NCBI GenBank assembly: GCA_004154925.1
Contig: QJNS01000168.1
Coordinates: 1 to 64,000, forward strand
DNA from: Monosporascus cannonballus
Lineage: Eukaryota; Ascomycota; Sordariomycetes; Xylariales
Direction of reading: 5' to 3'
DNA length: 64,000 nucleotides
Every line of letters begins with the position of its first letter. Position 1 is the first letter of the stretch. The notes below the pieces were generated by a model, which worked only from the letters and a program-made list of their open reading frames with translations, had not been told where the DNA came from and made no database searches. Positions 12,601 through 22,649 of the stretch are shown in pieces. The position numbers and the translations under genes are program-made.

Positions 12601-15600
12601 TCAAGGTTTATAGTTTCTGGCTTCTTTGGTAGAGAAGTTGGAGTTAGCGGAGCACAATTCATTACATGTCTTAGTGTAATAGTAACTACAATACTAGCAG
12701 CAATAGCCTTTTTTGAGGTAGGGTTTAAGAATAATCCTGTTTCAATTGAATTACTTAAATGAATAGCCAATAAACAATTTAATACTATATATGCTTTTGA
12801 ATTTAATAATTTTGGTACTAATCAAAATGTAAATTATATATTAAATAATAAGGTTTATTTTTCAACAAGTAGTCTAAACTCAGGAGATAATAATAATCTA
12901 AAACCCGTCGCTATTTACCAAAATGCTGATATAAATAAAAATGAAATAATTCAAGAAAATAAAAATAAATCAGGAGTTTATAGATGAACTAATTTAAACA
13001 CAGGGTTTATATATGTAGGAAGTAGCGTAAATCTAGCAAAAAGATTTTCAAATTACTATAATTATTCTTTTCTTGCCAAAAAAAATATGGTTATTAATAA
13101 AGCTATATTAAAACACGGTTATTCTAATTTTAGATTAGAAATTTTAGAGTATTGCGCTCCAGAAGAGTGTATTAAAAGAGAACAGTTTTATATAGATGCT
13201 TTAAAACCTGAATATAATATATTAAATATCGCAGGTTCTTCTTTAGGTCATAAACATACCGAAGAGACATTGGCGAAATTTAAAGAAAGAAAATTTTCAC
13301 CTGATCAATTGGAAAAATTAAGAGCTCATTTGATAAAATTAAATAAAAATCAAAGTGAAGAGCAAAAATTCAGAGCAAGGGAGCGAATGTTAAAATTGAA
13401 TGAAGCAAAAGGTATAAAGGTAGAAGTAACAGATCTAAAAACAAATGAAATTACTGTTTATAATTCTTTACGACAAACGGCAGAAGCTTTAAGTACAGAT
13501 TTAAAAGCATTACGTTATAATGAAAATATACAAAAAGAAAGAGGTATAACTGTACCCTTTAAAAAACAATATATTGTAAAAATTAAAAGAGACTAAGCTA
13601 AGAATGGATGATGGGGGAAAATCAGTGCATAATCAAACTATTCTTCATACAAGATCTTTTAGTAAAGAAGAAGTTATATATCTTCAATTTATACTAGAAA
13701 GAAACTTTGATCTAAAAACAAGATTAGAAGAGAAAAAAGAAGATCAGTGAGTTATCTATATCCCCGTAAGACAAAAAACAAGACTTAAAGATATTGTAGG
13801 TCCATACATGCATCAAAGTATGCTTTATAAAATATAAATTAATATATAAGTATAGTTATAGTTAGTAGTTAAAAATACATTAATTAGAAATAAAATGTAT
13901 TACTACTAGCAACATTGTTGAAAACGATCAAATAAATAAAGTTAATTTATAGATCGTCGATTAAGTTTTTTTTGATCGCGATAGACTGGATCAACAATGG
14001 GTGTCTAAGTACAAGCTTAAGATGCTTAATGTACAGTCAGAATGTTTATATTTTTAATATATCAAGGCTTTAAATAAAACCAATTAGGTATTAAAGTACA
14101 AGGAATAAATATTGAACTTTATGTATTTCTTACAGAGGTAGCTTATGCCTATCTCTATATTAATACATATTTATTTATTCTAAACATTTGGTAGGAGTTT
14201 GTTCATATCTTTTAGTAAGTTTTTGATTTACTAGAATTGCAGCAAATCAAAGTTCTATATCTGCATTTTTAACTAATAGAGTTGGTGATTGCTTTTTAAC
14301 TATAGGTATGTTTGCCATTTTATGATCTCTAGGTAATTTAGATTATGCAACAGTCTTTTCATTAGCTCCATATATTAATGAAAATGTTATAACTATTATA
14401 GGTATATGTTTATTAATAGGTGCTATGGCAAAAAGTTCTCAAGTTGGTCTTCACGTTTGATTACCTATGGCGATGTCCATATAAAAGTCGCAAATGGTCA
14501 ATGAACAGTAACTACTTTTAATAGTTATGGTAAAGTTCGACCATAGAACCATACCAGAAATATAGCAAGGATTAAACCAAATATATTTCGTACGTATGGA
14601 GATTCCAGACACTTCTGGGTTAAAAATCTACTAAGGTGAAAACGGTCAAAATGTTCCGTAGTTAAGACCGTCGGTATTTTAATGTATCGCTACAGACTGG
14701 GTCACCGCGGGGTGGCTGAAATGCTGCTGAATGTACAGTCGGAAGCTCAATTTATTTGACAGGTGTATTCGGAGTATAATATCTTGGTTGATTATTACTT
14801 TACACCGTGAGCTTTGGGAAGGTTTATTTAAATTATTTCTCCTTTTAATTATAGGATATTTTTGTACTCCAGGTTTAATTAATTTTATTTATTTTAATAC
14901 TTCACATAATAATATACCCTTTAGAGTGTCAACTATTAATAGGAAGAAATATATAAGAAGTATCCATACTAGTAGTAAAAGACCTTTTATATGAGTGTAT
15001 GATATAACTAAATTATCTGATAACCACAATTGTTTAGTTAAAGGTGCCCCTTTTAAAACAAAAACGGAATGTGCCAATGTTTTAAAAACTACCCGTAATT
15101 CTGTTACACTTTATTTAGATAGCAATAAGATATTGAATAATAAATGAATATTTAGTTCTATTGAATTATCTAAAGAAGAATTATCTAAATTTTTAATACC
15201 TTCAACAGTATGAGAAGTGATAACTGGAGAGTTATTGGGGGACGGGTATATATCATATGACCCTCTTAATAAACCACTGAATAATGGGAGATTAGAGTTT
15301 ACATTTGCTGCTAAAATTTTACACTATGTTAATTATTTGAAATTTAATGTCTTAGCTCCTATTTGTACTCCATCTAACCCTACTCCTTGATCTAATCCTA
15401 AAATGGAGGGTAAAGAACCCACACAGTATTGATTCTCTACCAAACGTCTTCCAGCCATTACTGATTTATATCAGTTTTGATATAAACAAATAGATGGTAA
15501 ATTTATAAAAGTTTTACCTTCTAATATTGAAGAATTATTAACTCCTATTGCTTTAGCTCATTTTACACCACACTATACTTTTATAAGTAACCACCAGATG

Positions 15601-18600
15601 TACCGAGCTTTCCCAAAATATGTAACCAATTACGCGATGGTTAGGTAACCACAGCCCCTATGGTTAAAATTTTATAGTGATATAGTTTACTAAATATGTA
15701 ATTTTTATCTTTTAGTAATTTATATCATAAAGGTCGGCCCTGCCTGCAAAAGACTTATCGTGACAGGTGACTGTCTTTCCAATAAAGATCCCCTCACAAA
15801 GCTTTCGAAAGTGCAGGGGATAAAGGGTGAATTCTTATGCGGTTGGGCTTTCTTCTTACGTTTTTTTCTAGGTGCTTGCTCAAATAGGTAGAATGTATAA
15901 TACCTATCACTATTTTAAAAATTTTAATATTCTCATGTTTTAAATTATTATAATTTAGGTAGTGAAATTTTGGAGTTATTAAAGGTCAATATTACTAACC
16001 TTTATATATATATGTATGAATAAATGATTAAATTCATTAACAAATATAAAAATTTTTATCTTAGCGGTCGCTTCGCAAGCATATTTTATGGCTTTAATAA
16101 ACAAGGTGCTTTAAAATCAAAAAATGTTACAGTGGCGGTACGCTTCGCACACACAGGTGGTTTAAACGCAGAGAACCAACAAGTAGAGATAACTCCTATA
16201 CTTGTTTATGATAATGCCGATCTTAAAAAATTACAAGCTGTCTCGGAGAATAAAGGAAAATCTGGTGTGTATCGTTGAATAAATAAAGTTAATGGAAAAA
16301 CTTATATAGGTAGCAGTGTAAATTTAGGAAAAAGATTAGGTAATTACTATAATCTAAATTATATAAGTTCAAGTGAAATGCTAATTAGCAAAGCTCTAAT
16401 AAAATACGGTTACGGTAATTTTACTTTAGAGATTATTGAGTATTGTAGTAGTTCAGATGCAATATTAAGAGAACAATACTACCTTGATCTTTATAAACCG
16501 GAGTATAATCTTTTAAAGGTTGCTGGTTCAAGTTTAGGTTATATCCATACTGAAAATACTTTAGCTAAAATGAGAGATAGTAGACTTAATTGAACCGAAG
16601 AACAAAAAGCAAAAATTCTAGATCATTTAAAAACACATAATTCTAGTGCGGAACAGAGAGAGAAATCTAGACAACGTTTGATGGATTATAACAAATCTAA
16701 GGGAGTGTCAATTGAAATTTTAGATACAACAACTAATGAAATTTCGTCTTACTCTTCTATTAGACAAGCTGCGGAAGCATTAGGGTGTGTACATGGTACT
16801 ATTCTCTCAGCAGAAAAAAAACAAAAAGAGGGAATATCTAAGGTTATTAAAAAAAGATATTTAGTTAAAAGTATACGAAGAGAGTTCCATTCTTTTACTC
16901 GATCTTCTGCACAAGCTATTAGTAATAAAAAGGTAGGATTAAGTGGTGTCATGGGAGATGGTTATTTTACAGATGGTAGTTTAAAGATATGTACAGATAA
17001 TTTCACTATAGAGGAAGTAGAAAGGTTAATAGAAGTTTTACAAGCAAAGTATGGTATAAAAGCTACTATTAATCAACGTACTAATCCAGATGGGGCAATT
17101 AAGTGACGTATTAGAATAAGTAAATTAAGTATGGATAAACTAATACGAATAGTTCGTCCTCATATTATTCCTGAAATGCTCTACAAACTAGGGCTAAAGG
17201 AGTAGCAATAATATCTTATTTATCTACTTATTTATTCGAGTTAGAGTATAACAAATTACTTTCATATACAATGAAAATTTTTTTGTCTTTAGTTTGGAGA
17301 TTTAAAAGGGCTTTCCTTAAACTTCACTATGTGCAAGAATATCCCGCTTTAAGTATTGGTCCACTCAAGAGTTATTTCTTGCTAGGAAAAATCCAATATA
17401 AGGGACAACCTGCAGGAAACATGGCGGCGGCTACGCCGCCCAATCATGGATCTTCAGAGACTACACGTGAAGCATATATATTAAAGGATAATCTATTTAA
17501 GTATTGATTTATAGGATTTTTAGAAGGTAAAGGATCGTTTATTATTGATAAAGATAAAAATTTAGAATTTAAAATAGTACATAAATCTACAGATGCCTCA
17601 GTTTTATTATATATAAAGAAGAAATTAGGCTTCGGTATTGTACGAAAACAGGATAAAGTAAAAAATAATCATTGCTTTAAAGTAAATGATGAAAAAGGCT
17701 TATTAAAATTAATTTCAATATTAAATGGTAATCTATTTTTAGATTCTAAAGAAAAAGAATTTAAATTATTGATAGATACATACAACAAAAAATACGGAAC
17801 TACTCTTGTTTATTTTAAAAATAATAATAAGCCTGATTTGTCAAACTATTGATTATCTGGTTTTACTGACGCCGTAGGTAGTTTTACTTGTACTATTAAA
17901 GATAAACCTGATAAAAGCGGTTTAGTTAAATTGAGTTTTACTTTATATCAAGAAGGTAATTTCGACCAAATGAAATATTTGGCTGAAATCTTAAAAGGTA
18001 AAACACATTATAATAATGGTATTTACGAAACTACAGTAAATACAACTAAATTGTCTAAAATAATTAATTATTTAAATATTCATCCTTTAAAAACTAATAA
18101 ATCAATAGTTTATTTTAATATAAGAAAAATTTATATCCTAATTAAAGAGAAAAAGTATTTAACTAATGAAGATATAAAACTCTTAACTAAATATAAAAAG
18201 AATTTAAATAGATTAGCTTCATAAATATCGTAATACAGGTATTTATTTTATACAAAAAGGCTGATAACTTTTATTATTCCTTTTTGTATAAATAATATAT
18301 ATGAAGATATAGTCCGAACAGTTATATAAATAACTGCGTATTTTTAATTAATATATATTAAAAATCAACAAATTTTTTGCCTACTCCAGTTTCTGCTTTA
18401 ATACATGCAGCTACTATGGTAACTGCAGGGGTATATCTATTGATACGTTCATCTCCTTTAATAGAATATAGTTCTACTATTTTATTGTTATGTTTATGAC
18501 TAGGTGCTATTACTACTGTTTTTAGTTCTCTTATTGGATTATTTCAACAAGATATTAAAAAAGTTATAGCTTATTCTACTATGAGTCAATTGGCTCAAGA

Positions 18601-20917
18601 ATGTAATTCTCATTCTATTACATTCAGACATCAAACTATATGCGTGGAGCTCAAAATTAATAAAATAAATAATATTATTAATATGATTAATTCGCAGATA
18701 ACCAAAGCTCATGACTATTTAATAAATAGTCATATTAATTATAACCTTTTTAATTCACCTCTCATTTATTGATTGTACAATTATATATTTTTATATGTAA
18801 CTTTGTCAGAATGGTGAAAGATTATAATTTTAAGCAAGTTAGTAGGAATCTCAGAGGCCATACGTTTGATATTAACTTTTGTTAAATTAATAATTATTAA
18901 TTTAATAAACAAATCATTTATCTTTATAAAATATATATTTATATTAATATACACTAGTATTTATAACATAGATTTTTCAATTGTTAGTAATAATTATTAC
19001 AATAGTTTTATCTTTGGCAGCTACGCCAGATATATTCATACTGATACGAATACAACGACACCCGTTGTTATTGAATCAAATAATAAAAAAAATAATAAAG
19101 ATTTATCATTTAATCAATGATTAGCTGGATTAATAGATGGAGACGGATATTTTATATTAACTAAAAAAGGATATAGTAGTTGTGAAATTACTATGGATGC
19201 AAGAGATCAAAAACTATTGTATGAAATAAAACATAAATATGGTGGAAATATTAAACCTATCTCAAATGCTAACGGAGTAAGATATAAGTTAAGACATAAA
19301 AAAGGTTTAATTTCATTAATAAACGATGTAAATGGATTAATAAGAAATCCAGCAAGATTATTACAAATGAATAAACTATGTGTAAAATATAATATAGAAT
19401 TAAAATACCCTGAACCTTTAACATTTAATAATGGATGATTAAGTGGATTTATTGATAGTGATGGGTCTATTTATTATAGTGAAGCATCTGGACAAGTATT
19501 TATAAGTTTATCACAAAAAAATAAATATCTATTAGAACCGTTAATAGCAATATACGGGGGAAGAGTAGATATACTAAGCCCAAAAATAGAAGCATTTAAA
19601 TATATTATTTACAGAAAAGCCGAATTAATTAATTTAATAGACAATTATTTTTCTAATTATCCTTTAAAATCAGAAAAAATGAAAAGAGTTAATTTAATAC
19701 GGGATTTTTATGAATTAAGACCTCATAGAAATAGTCAGGATATACAAAAATTTAATGAATGAGTTAAATTTAAAGATAGATGAGAAAAATTCCAAGGTTA
19801 ATAAAGAAATGGTCCACATATACTATAATAATAGTATATTTTGCAATTAGGTATGATGGTTATAGCAATAGGTTTATCTTCTTATAATGTAGCTCTATTT
19901 CATTTAGTAAATCATGCTTTTTATAAAGGATTACTATTCTTGGGTGCTGGTGCTGTTATTCATGCAGTAGCAGATAACCAGGATTTCAGAAAATATGGAG
20001 GGTTGATTTCATTTTTACCTTTAACATATTCTGTTATATTAATAGCAAGTCTTAGTTTAGTAGCTTTCCCCTTTATGACAGGGTTTTATAGTAAAGATTT
20101 TATATTAGAATCTGCTTTTGGTCAATATTATTTTAGTAGTATAGCTGTATATGTAATAGCAGTAATAGGTGCAATATTCACTACTTTGTATTCAGTTAAA
20201 GTTCTATATTTAACTTTCTTAACTAATCCTAATGGATCTATGATATATTATAAACATGCTCATGAAGGTGATTTATTTTTAAGTTTACCTTTGGTAGTAT
20301 TAGCTGTATTTTCAATATTTTTTGGTTATATAACTAAAGATATTTTTATAGGTTTAGGTTCAAGTTTTTTTATTGATAACAGTATTTTTATACATCCTGT
20401 TCATGAAATAATGTTAGATACTGAATTTGCCGTTCCTGTATTATTTAAATTATTACCTTTAGCATTTACTGTTTCATTTAGTATTTTAGCTCTTATTCTT
20501 TCAGAATATTTACCTGAATCTCTAATTAGCTTTAAATTTTCTAAATTAGGTTATAACATTTTTGGTTTCTTTAATCAAAGATTTTTAGTTGAAATGTTTT
20601 ACAATAAATATATCACTAACTTAGTTTTAAACTTAGGTGGACAAACGACTAAAGTGTTAGATAAAGGAAGTATAGAGTTATTAGGACCTTTTGGTCTTGA
20701 GTTAGGGTTAATTAAGTTAAGTAAAAATATTTCATCTTTAAGTACAGGTGTAGTTACATCGTACGCACTATATATCTTAATAGGTGTAATTACCTACTTG
20801 ATATTTAATGTCTACTTAGTTCAAATTGAATGAAACTTAGTTTTATTAATAATATTAACAGGTTTTTCATTAATGGCTTTTTCTACGGAGGAAAGCCCTA
20901 TTACGAGGAAAGTTTAA
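3609..20917 (+). CDS. nad5: NADH dehydrogenase subunit 5, split by six introns
   Basis: Proposed exons: 3609-3857, 8081-8155, 9643-9744, 14191-14475, micro-exon 14818-14822, 18379-18593 and 19851-20917. Together they are 1998 nt, exactly 666 codons with the stop, the usual fungal length (~660 residues). The joined protein reads as the large proton-pumping subunit of complex [72 protein letters not shown] and FMTGFYSKD are all present. Trp is mostly TGA. The last ~28 residues (after [10 protein letters not shown]) differ from the displaced copy downstream at 21939-22166, so the present C-terminus appears to be a replacement. Exon edges were chosen by protein continuity, not splice data, and may be off by a base or two. 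Confidence 0.9.
3858..6140 (+). CDS. tandem LAGLIDADG endonuclease (LAGLIDADG_2 + LAGLIDADG_1 fusion)
   Basis: One open frame runs from nad5 exon 1 through 760 further codons to TAG 6138-6140. The first unit is of the LAGLIDADG_2 type, with [10 protein letters not shown] (about 4390-4430) and [10 protein letters not shown] (about 4710), ending near [14 protein letters not shown] linker with several aromatic/Gly residues leads into a second unit of the LAGLIDADG_1 type, with [12 protein letters not shown] (from 5284) and [12 protein letters not shown] (from 5755). Each unit alone has normal length, about 250-300 residues. The fusion is read in frame with the upstream exon, so it is probably made as a NAD5 fusion and processed, the common mode for fungal intron ORFs. 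All four motifs keep an acidic residue. Confidence 0.8.
6225..7325 (+). pseudogene. LAGLIDADG endonuclease with deleted first motif and C-terminal NUMOD-like tail
   Basis: The frame is open from 6225 to TAA 7323-7325. The first LAGLIDADG motif is destroyed: only its flanks remain (YFWVS, a stop, then [10 protein letters not shown]). The second motif [13 protein letters not shown] (from about 6567) is intact. The tail after MNNYRLSTN contains a segment like the DNA-binding NUMOD1/IENR1 repeat ([25 protein letters not shown]), as in the related proteins at 23338, 32752 and 41507. Loss of one motif should abolish cleavage. It sits second in nad5 intron 1. Confidence 0.7.
8156..9642 (+). other. 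nad5 intron 2, group I (IC-like)
   Basis: The intron lies between HDP and HVQRFF. Its 5' part (8195-8470) has the core blocks AATTCCGGAAAACCCC, TAAAGCTTATGGTACCAAGC, GAACTAATTACTC, ATCGCGGATCTAAGTC, AAAGAGCAACGAGTAAACGG and CTCTAATGGGTTTCGAAAG. All recur with few changes in the nested intron at 54553-55933. The ORF lies 3' of the core. Confidence 0.8.
8525..9448 (+). CDS. LAGLIDADG_1 homing endonuclease
   Basis: ATG 8525 to TAG 9446-9448 gives 307 residues in code 4. Motif 1 is [14 protein letters not shown] and motif 2 is [12 protein letters not shown] (from about 9053). The domain connector ([23 protein letters not shown]) and end ([13 protein letters not shown]) are typical of the I-OnuI-like family. 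Unlike most ORFs here it has its own ATG and is not fused to the exon. Length and both acidic motif residues are intact, so it may be active at the nad5 HDP/HVQ site. Confidence 0.85.
9745..11589 (+). CDS. tandem LAGLIDADG endonuclease (LAGLIDADG_2 + LAGLIDADG_1 fusion), exon-fused
   Basis: Open from nad5 exon 3 for 614 codons to TAA 11587-11589. The first unit looks like LAGLIDADG_2 but its motifs are worn: [10 protein letters not shown] (Asn where Asp is usual, about 9897) and LATWYLDGTD (about 10222). It ends near [16 protein letters not shown]. The second unit is a good LAGLIDADG_1 protein, with [12 protein letters not shown] (from about 10708) and [13 protein letters not shown] (from about 11182). 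I infer that the first half is catalytically weak or dead and the second half is active. This has the same architecture as the ORF at 3858. Confidence 0.8.
12053..13600 (+). mobile_element. GIY-YIG element carrying a chimeric nad4L/nad5 start
   Basis: The insert in the LAGLIDADG_2 gene. It begins with about 360 bases without a gene (12053-12417), holding TTTTATAGTGATGG (from 12255) and a T-arm-like piece near 12335-12365. Then comes a copy of the nad4L leader (ACAATAATTTAATTTT, 12391) and a fused nad4L-nad5-GIY ORF. The edges are inferred from where LAGLIDADG_2 homology stops and restarts. Confidence 0.6.
12418..13596 (+). CDS. GIY-YIG endonuclease fused to nad4L/nad5 N-terminal copy
   Basis: 392 codons, unbroken in code 4. 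Residues 1-~115 are a diverged chimera: an nad4L start, a divergent middle, then the nad5 N-terminus ([22 protein letters not shown], residues about 65-85). Next comes the endonuclease: GVYRW...GFIYVGSS (GIY-YIG core), [36 protein letters not shown] and the NUMOD3-like [15 protein letters not shown]. The tail has a NUMOD1-like helix-turn-helix segment ([15 protein letters not shown]). The catalytic Tyr, Arg and Glu positions of the family appear present. Confidence 0.8.
14476..14817 (+). other. nad5 intron 4, short ORF-less group I (IB) intron
   Basis: The intron lies after HVWLPMAM. The whole intron is about 342 nt and carries little beyond the core: GTGAAAACGGTC (14632), AAGACCGTCGG, TCGCTACAGACTGGG, GGGGTGGCTGAAATG and TGTACAGTCGGAAGC. 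It ends in front of the proposed 5-nt exon GAAGG. It is the smallest intron in the window. Confidence 0.7.
14823..15648 (+). pseudogene. LAGLIDADG_2 endonuclease, 5' part, exon-fused and truncated
   Basis: In frame with the micro-exon (E-G then LFKLF). A hydrophobic lead (about 15 residues) and a spacer precede the endonuclease unit, with [14 protein letters not shown] (15215-15255), [15 protein letters not shown] and LLTPIALAH (ending about 15561). At this point homology stops at the second motif and about 87 unrelated bases run to TAA 15646-15648. The missing half is found, in frame, at the end of the GIY-YIG ORF (about 16933-17205). Confidence 0.75.
15649..16023 (+). other. non-coding head of nested GIY-YIG element
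   Basis: No gene seen. It contains TTTTATAGTGATATAG (15669), a motif shared with the heads of the cassettes at 12255 and 41247. It also holds G/C-rich blocks near 15735-15830 with complementary runs (CCCCTCACAAAGC, GTGCAGGGGATA) that may fold. Confidence 0.4.
16024..17205 (+). CDS. GIY-YIG endonuclease fused to LAGLIDADG_2 C-terminal half
   Basis: 393 codons in one frame. The N-terminus carries GC-rich inserts (GRFAS, AVRFAH). The endonuclease core is [43 protein letters not shown] and [16 protein letters not shown], followed by a NUMOD3-like [18 protein letters not shown] and a NUMOD1-like [17 protein letters not shown]. From about codon 305 the frame continues into [20 protein letters not shown] and [15 protein letters not shown], the C-terminal half of the LAGLIDADG_2 gene that was interrupted at 15561. 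So the GIY-YIG gene is inserted in, and translationally joined to, its host endonuclease gene. Confidence 0.8.
17271..18224 (+). CDS. LAGLIDADG protein with both catalytic acids replaced
   Basis: ATG 17271 to TAA 18222-18224, 317 residues. The first ~65 residues are translated from the intron core itself ([19 protein letters not shown], then [10 protein letters not shown] from the P7 strand). Motif 1 reads [11 protein letters not shown] with Lys where the catalytic Asp/Glu belongs. Motif 2 reads [12 protein letters not shown] with Val in the same place. The rest of the fold, including hydrophobic spacing, is kept. The family is known to include splicing maturases that no longer cut DNA. I infer that a maturase-only role is possible, and decay is the alternative. 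Confidence 0.75.
18594..19801 (+). CDS. LAGLIDADG endonuclease of nad5 intron 6, exon-fused
   Basis: The frame continues from nad5 exon STMSQL to TAA 19799-19801, about 400 codons. A long Asn/Ile-rich N-terminal part overlaps intron structure ([11 protein letters not shown] is read from core sequence). The endonuclease follows with [12 protein letters not shown] (from about 19120) and [13 protein letters not shown] (from about 19438), then [14 protein letters not shown] and LRPHRNSQ. Both motifs are intact. The intron (18594-19850) sits where the widespread fungal nad5-717 type intron lies, by its protein context (MSQL/GMM). Confidence 0.8.
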
Positions 20918-22649
20918 ACATTCATCGTTAATACCATATAGTTACAAGGGTACTCGTAATTATAGTACACATGTAGAAGAGTTACTCGAGACTAACCATG
21001 TATCTTCACCTATCCAACTAGAACCATGATTTGTAACAGGATTCGTTGATGCGGAGGGTAGTTTTGTTCTACATATTAGACAGAATTCTAAATCACGTTC
21101 AGGTTGAGAAATTATACCTATATTTTCAATATCTATACATGAGAAGGATTTAGCTTTACTAGAAGGTATAAAAGCTTATTTCGGAGGGATAGGTCGTATA
21201 TCAAAACATGGGGCTTCTAGTTATAGTTATGTTGTAACATCTAAAAAACAATTGACTATAATTTTAGACCATTTTGATAATTATGGTTTAATTACTCAAA
21301 AATTAGCGGACTACCTTCTATTTAAGATGGGTTTTGAGATATTTAAACAAAAAGCTCATTTAACAGGTGAAGGGTTACAATCTATTGTAGCTATTAAAGC
21401 TAGTCTAAATTTAGGTATTAGTGATGATTTGAAGGCTGCTTTTCCAGATATTAATCCAGTTCCAAGACCATTAGTGGAAAACTTAAAAGTTCCACACCCA
21501 GAGTGAATGGCAGGTTTTGCATCAGGTGACGGATCTTTTTCAGTAGGTATATCTCCATCTCCAGATACTAAGGTAAAATTCAGTGTAGGTCCAGAATTTA
21601 AATTGACTCAACATAATAGAGATAAGGCATTATTAGAAAGTTTTATTGCTTACTTTGGATGTGGAAGTATCCATATAAGAAGTCAGGAGAATACGGTAGA
21701 TTACAGATGTAGAAGTTTTGCCGACATTAATCAAAAAATCATACCGTTTTTTCAAAAACATAATATTTTAGGGGTTAAAGCTGAAGATTTCTTAGATTTA
21801 TGTAAAGTGATAGATATTATGGAGAAGAAAGGTCATCTTACTTCAGAAGGATTAAATCAAATTCGTGAAATTAAATCTGGTATGAATAAAGAAAGACTAG
21901 TTAACATGTTGCCTTCTAAAGATAGTGTTGTATTAAATAGCAGTTTCGGTTTTCCTGGTTTTAAAAAATTAAAAATAGGATTGGTTAAATTAAGTAAAGA
22001 TATTTCATCTTTAAGTACAGGTGTTGTGACAAGTTATGCTTTATATATATTAATAGGTTTTATAGGGTATTTATCTGTTGCCTATTTAGGATTATTAGAT
22101 TTTAATATGGTATTATTATTTATATTAGCTACTTTCTCATTAAGTACTTTCAACTATAACTATGGTTATAATAAAAATAAAATTTTACAATCTAATTTTT
22201 TTAAATCATTCCTATGTTGATTTTATAAAATTAAAGATATAATTTATTCAAATTTATATTTAATATTAATATTATATTTTACTGTTAATTTATTCTATAC
22301 TATATATAATTTAGTGTATCCTGAATTTCCTATAATGTATGTTTCAGAGCCCAATAAAGAAAATTCAATAGGGGGTGACGAATCACAGTATGTATATAAA
22401 TCTCCTGCAGATAAAATACATGAAGAGATAAAAAGAATAGATCAGGAGATCCAAAAACTTGATCCTAATTCTAAAGATTATCTTAAAGAAAAAGAAGATT
22501 TAGAGTTAGTTAGATCTGAATTCGAGAATCAAATGTCTCTTATAAGTCAATTTAAAAGCACTAGAGCGAAATATATTCCTGATACTTCTGATTATAAAAG
22601 AGTAGGAGATAATAACATAGTAAGTGCTTCTAAACGTACAAGAGATTAG
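20874..22649 (+). CDS. LAGLIDADG endonuclease fused to displaced nad5 C-terminus and a membrane/coiled-coil tail
   Basis: One frame of 591 codons overlaps the end of nad5 by 44 bases in another frame and has no ATG before 21507. Start usage is therefore unknown. LAGLIDADG_1 motifs are [13 protein letters not shown] (21027 on) and WMAGFASGDGSF (21504 on), ending SGMNKERL (about 21903). The frame then runs through a second copy of the nad5 end ([20 protein letters not shown]), a hydrophobic segment (about 22235-22310), and a charged Glu/Lys-rich coil ending at TAG 22647-22649. The arrangement is: new nad5 end, endonuclease, old nad5 end. Confidence 0.75.
21939..22166 (+). pseudogene. nad5: displaced nad5 3' end
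   Basis: Encodes [20 protein letters not shown] and ALYILIGFIGYLSVAYLG, parallel to [20 protein letters not shown] and [18 protein letters not shown] in the last nad5 exon. It is separated from nad5 by the endonuclease gene and lies in frame with it, so it is a fossil of the pre-invasion C-terminus. Confidence 0.8.
22167..22649 (+). CDS. unknown ORF tail: membrane segment plus charged coil
   Basis: The last part of the fused frame. A hydrophobic stretch (SNLYLILILYFTVNLFYTIY) is followed by a Pro/Ser/Gly-rich linker and a region dense in E, K, D and Q (EEIKRIDQEIQKL, DYLKEKEDLELVRSEFE) that should form a coiled coil. I recognise no family. The ORF at 56932-57672, also fused to an exon copy, has the same plan, so these may be one class of accessory protein. 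Confidence 0.45.

Larger units (their letters stand above)
11732..13837 (+). pseudogene. LAGLIDADG_2 endonuclease split by a GIY-YIG element
   Basis: The 5' part (11732-12052) reads LGDGFLERN, then [17 protein letters not shown] and [10 protein letters not shown]. The 3' part (13601-13837) resumes [31 protein letters not shown]. Together they give the normal LAGLIDADG_2 order, but about 1.55 kb is inserted exactly at the second motif (GLA then x-MDDGG). The beginning before LGDG is also lost. CTAGCT before and CTAAGCT after the insertion may be remnants of a short target duplication. Confidence 0.75.
9745..14190 (+). other. nad5 intron 3, group I with nested elements
   Basis: The intron lies between MFVGWEG and VGVCSYLL. 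It contains a tandem LAGLIDADG ORF, a broken LAGLIDADG_2 gene, and a GIY-YIG element nested in the latter. The IB-like core near 13915-14050 has TTGAAAACGATCAAAT, ATCGTCGATTA, GATAGACTGGATC and AATGTACAGTCAG. Confidence 0.75.
14823..18378 (+). other. nad5 intron 5, group I with three nested ORF parts
   Basis: Follows the micro-exon GAAGG and ends before GCCTACTCC. It carries a LAGLIDADG_2 gene interrupted by a GIY-YIG gene, then an IA-type core (GACAACCTGCAGGAAAC, CAGAGACTACACGTG near 17400-17465, GAAGATATAGTCCG near 18303). The last LAGLIDADG ORF overlaps and sits between the two P7 strands. Confidence 0.65.
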
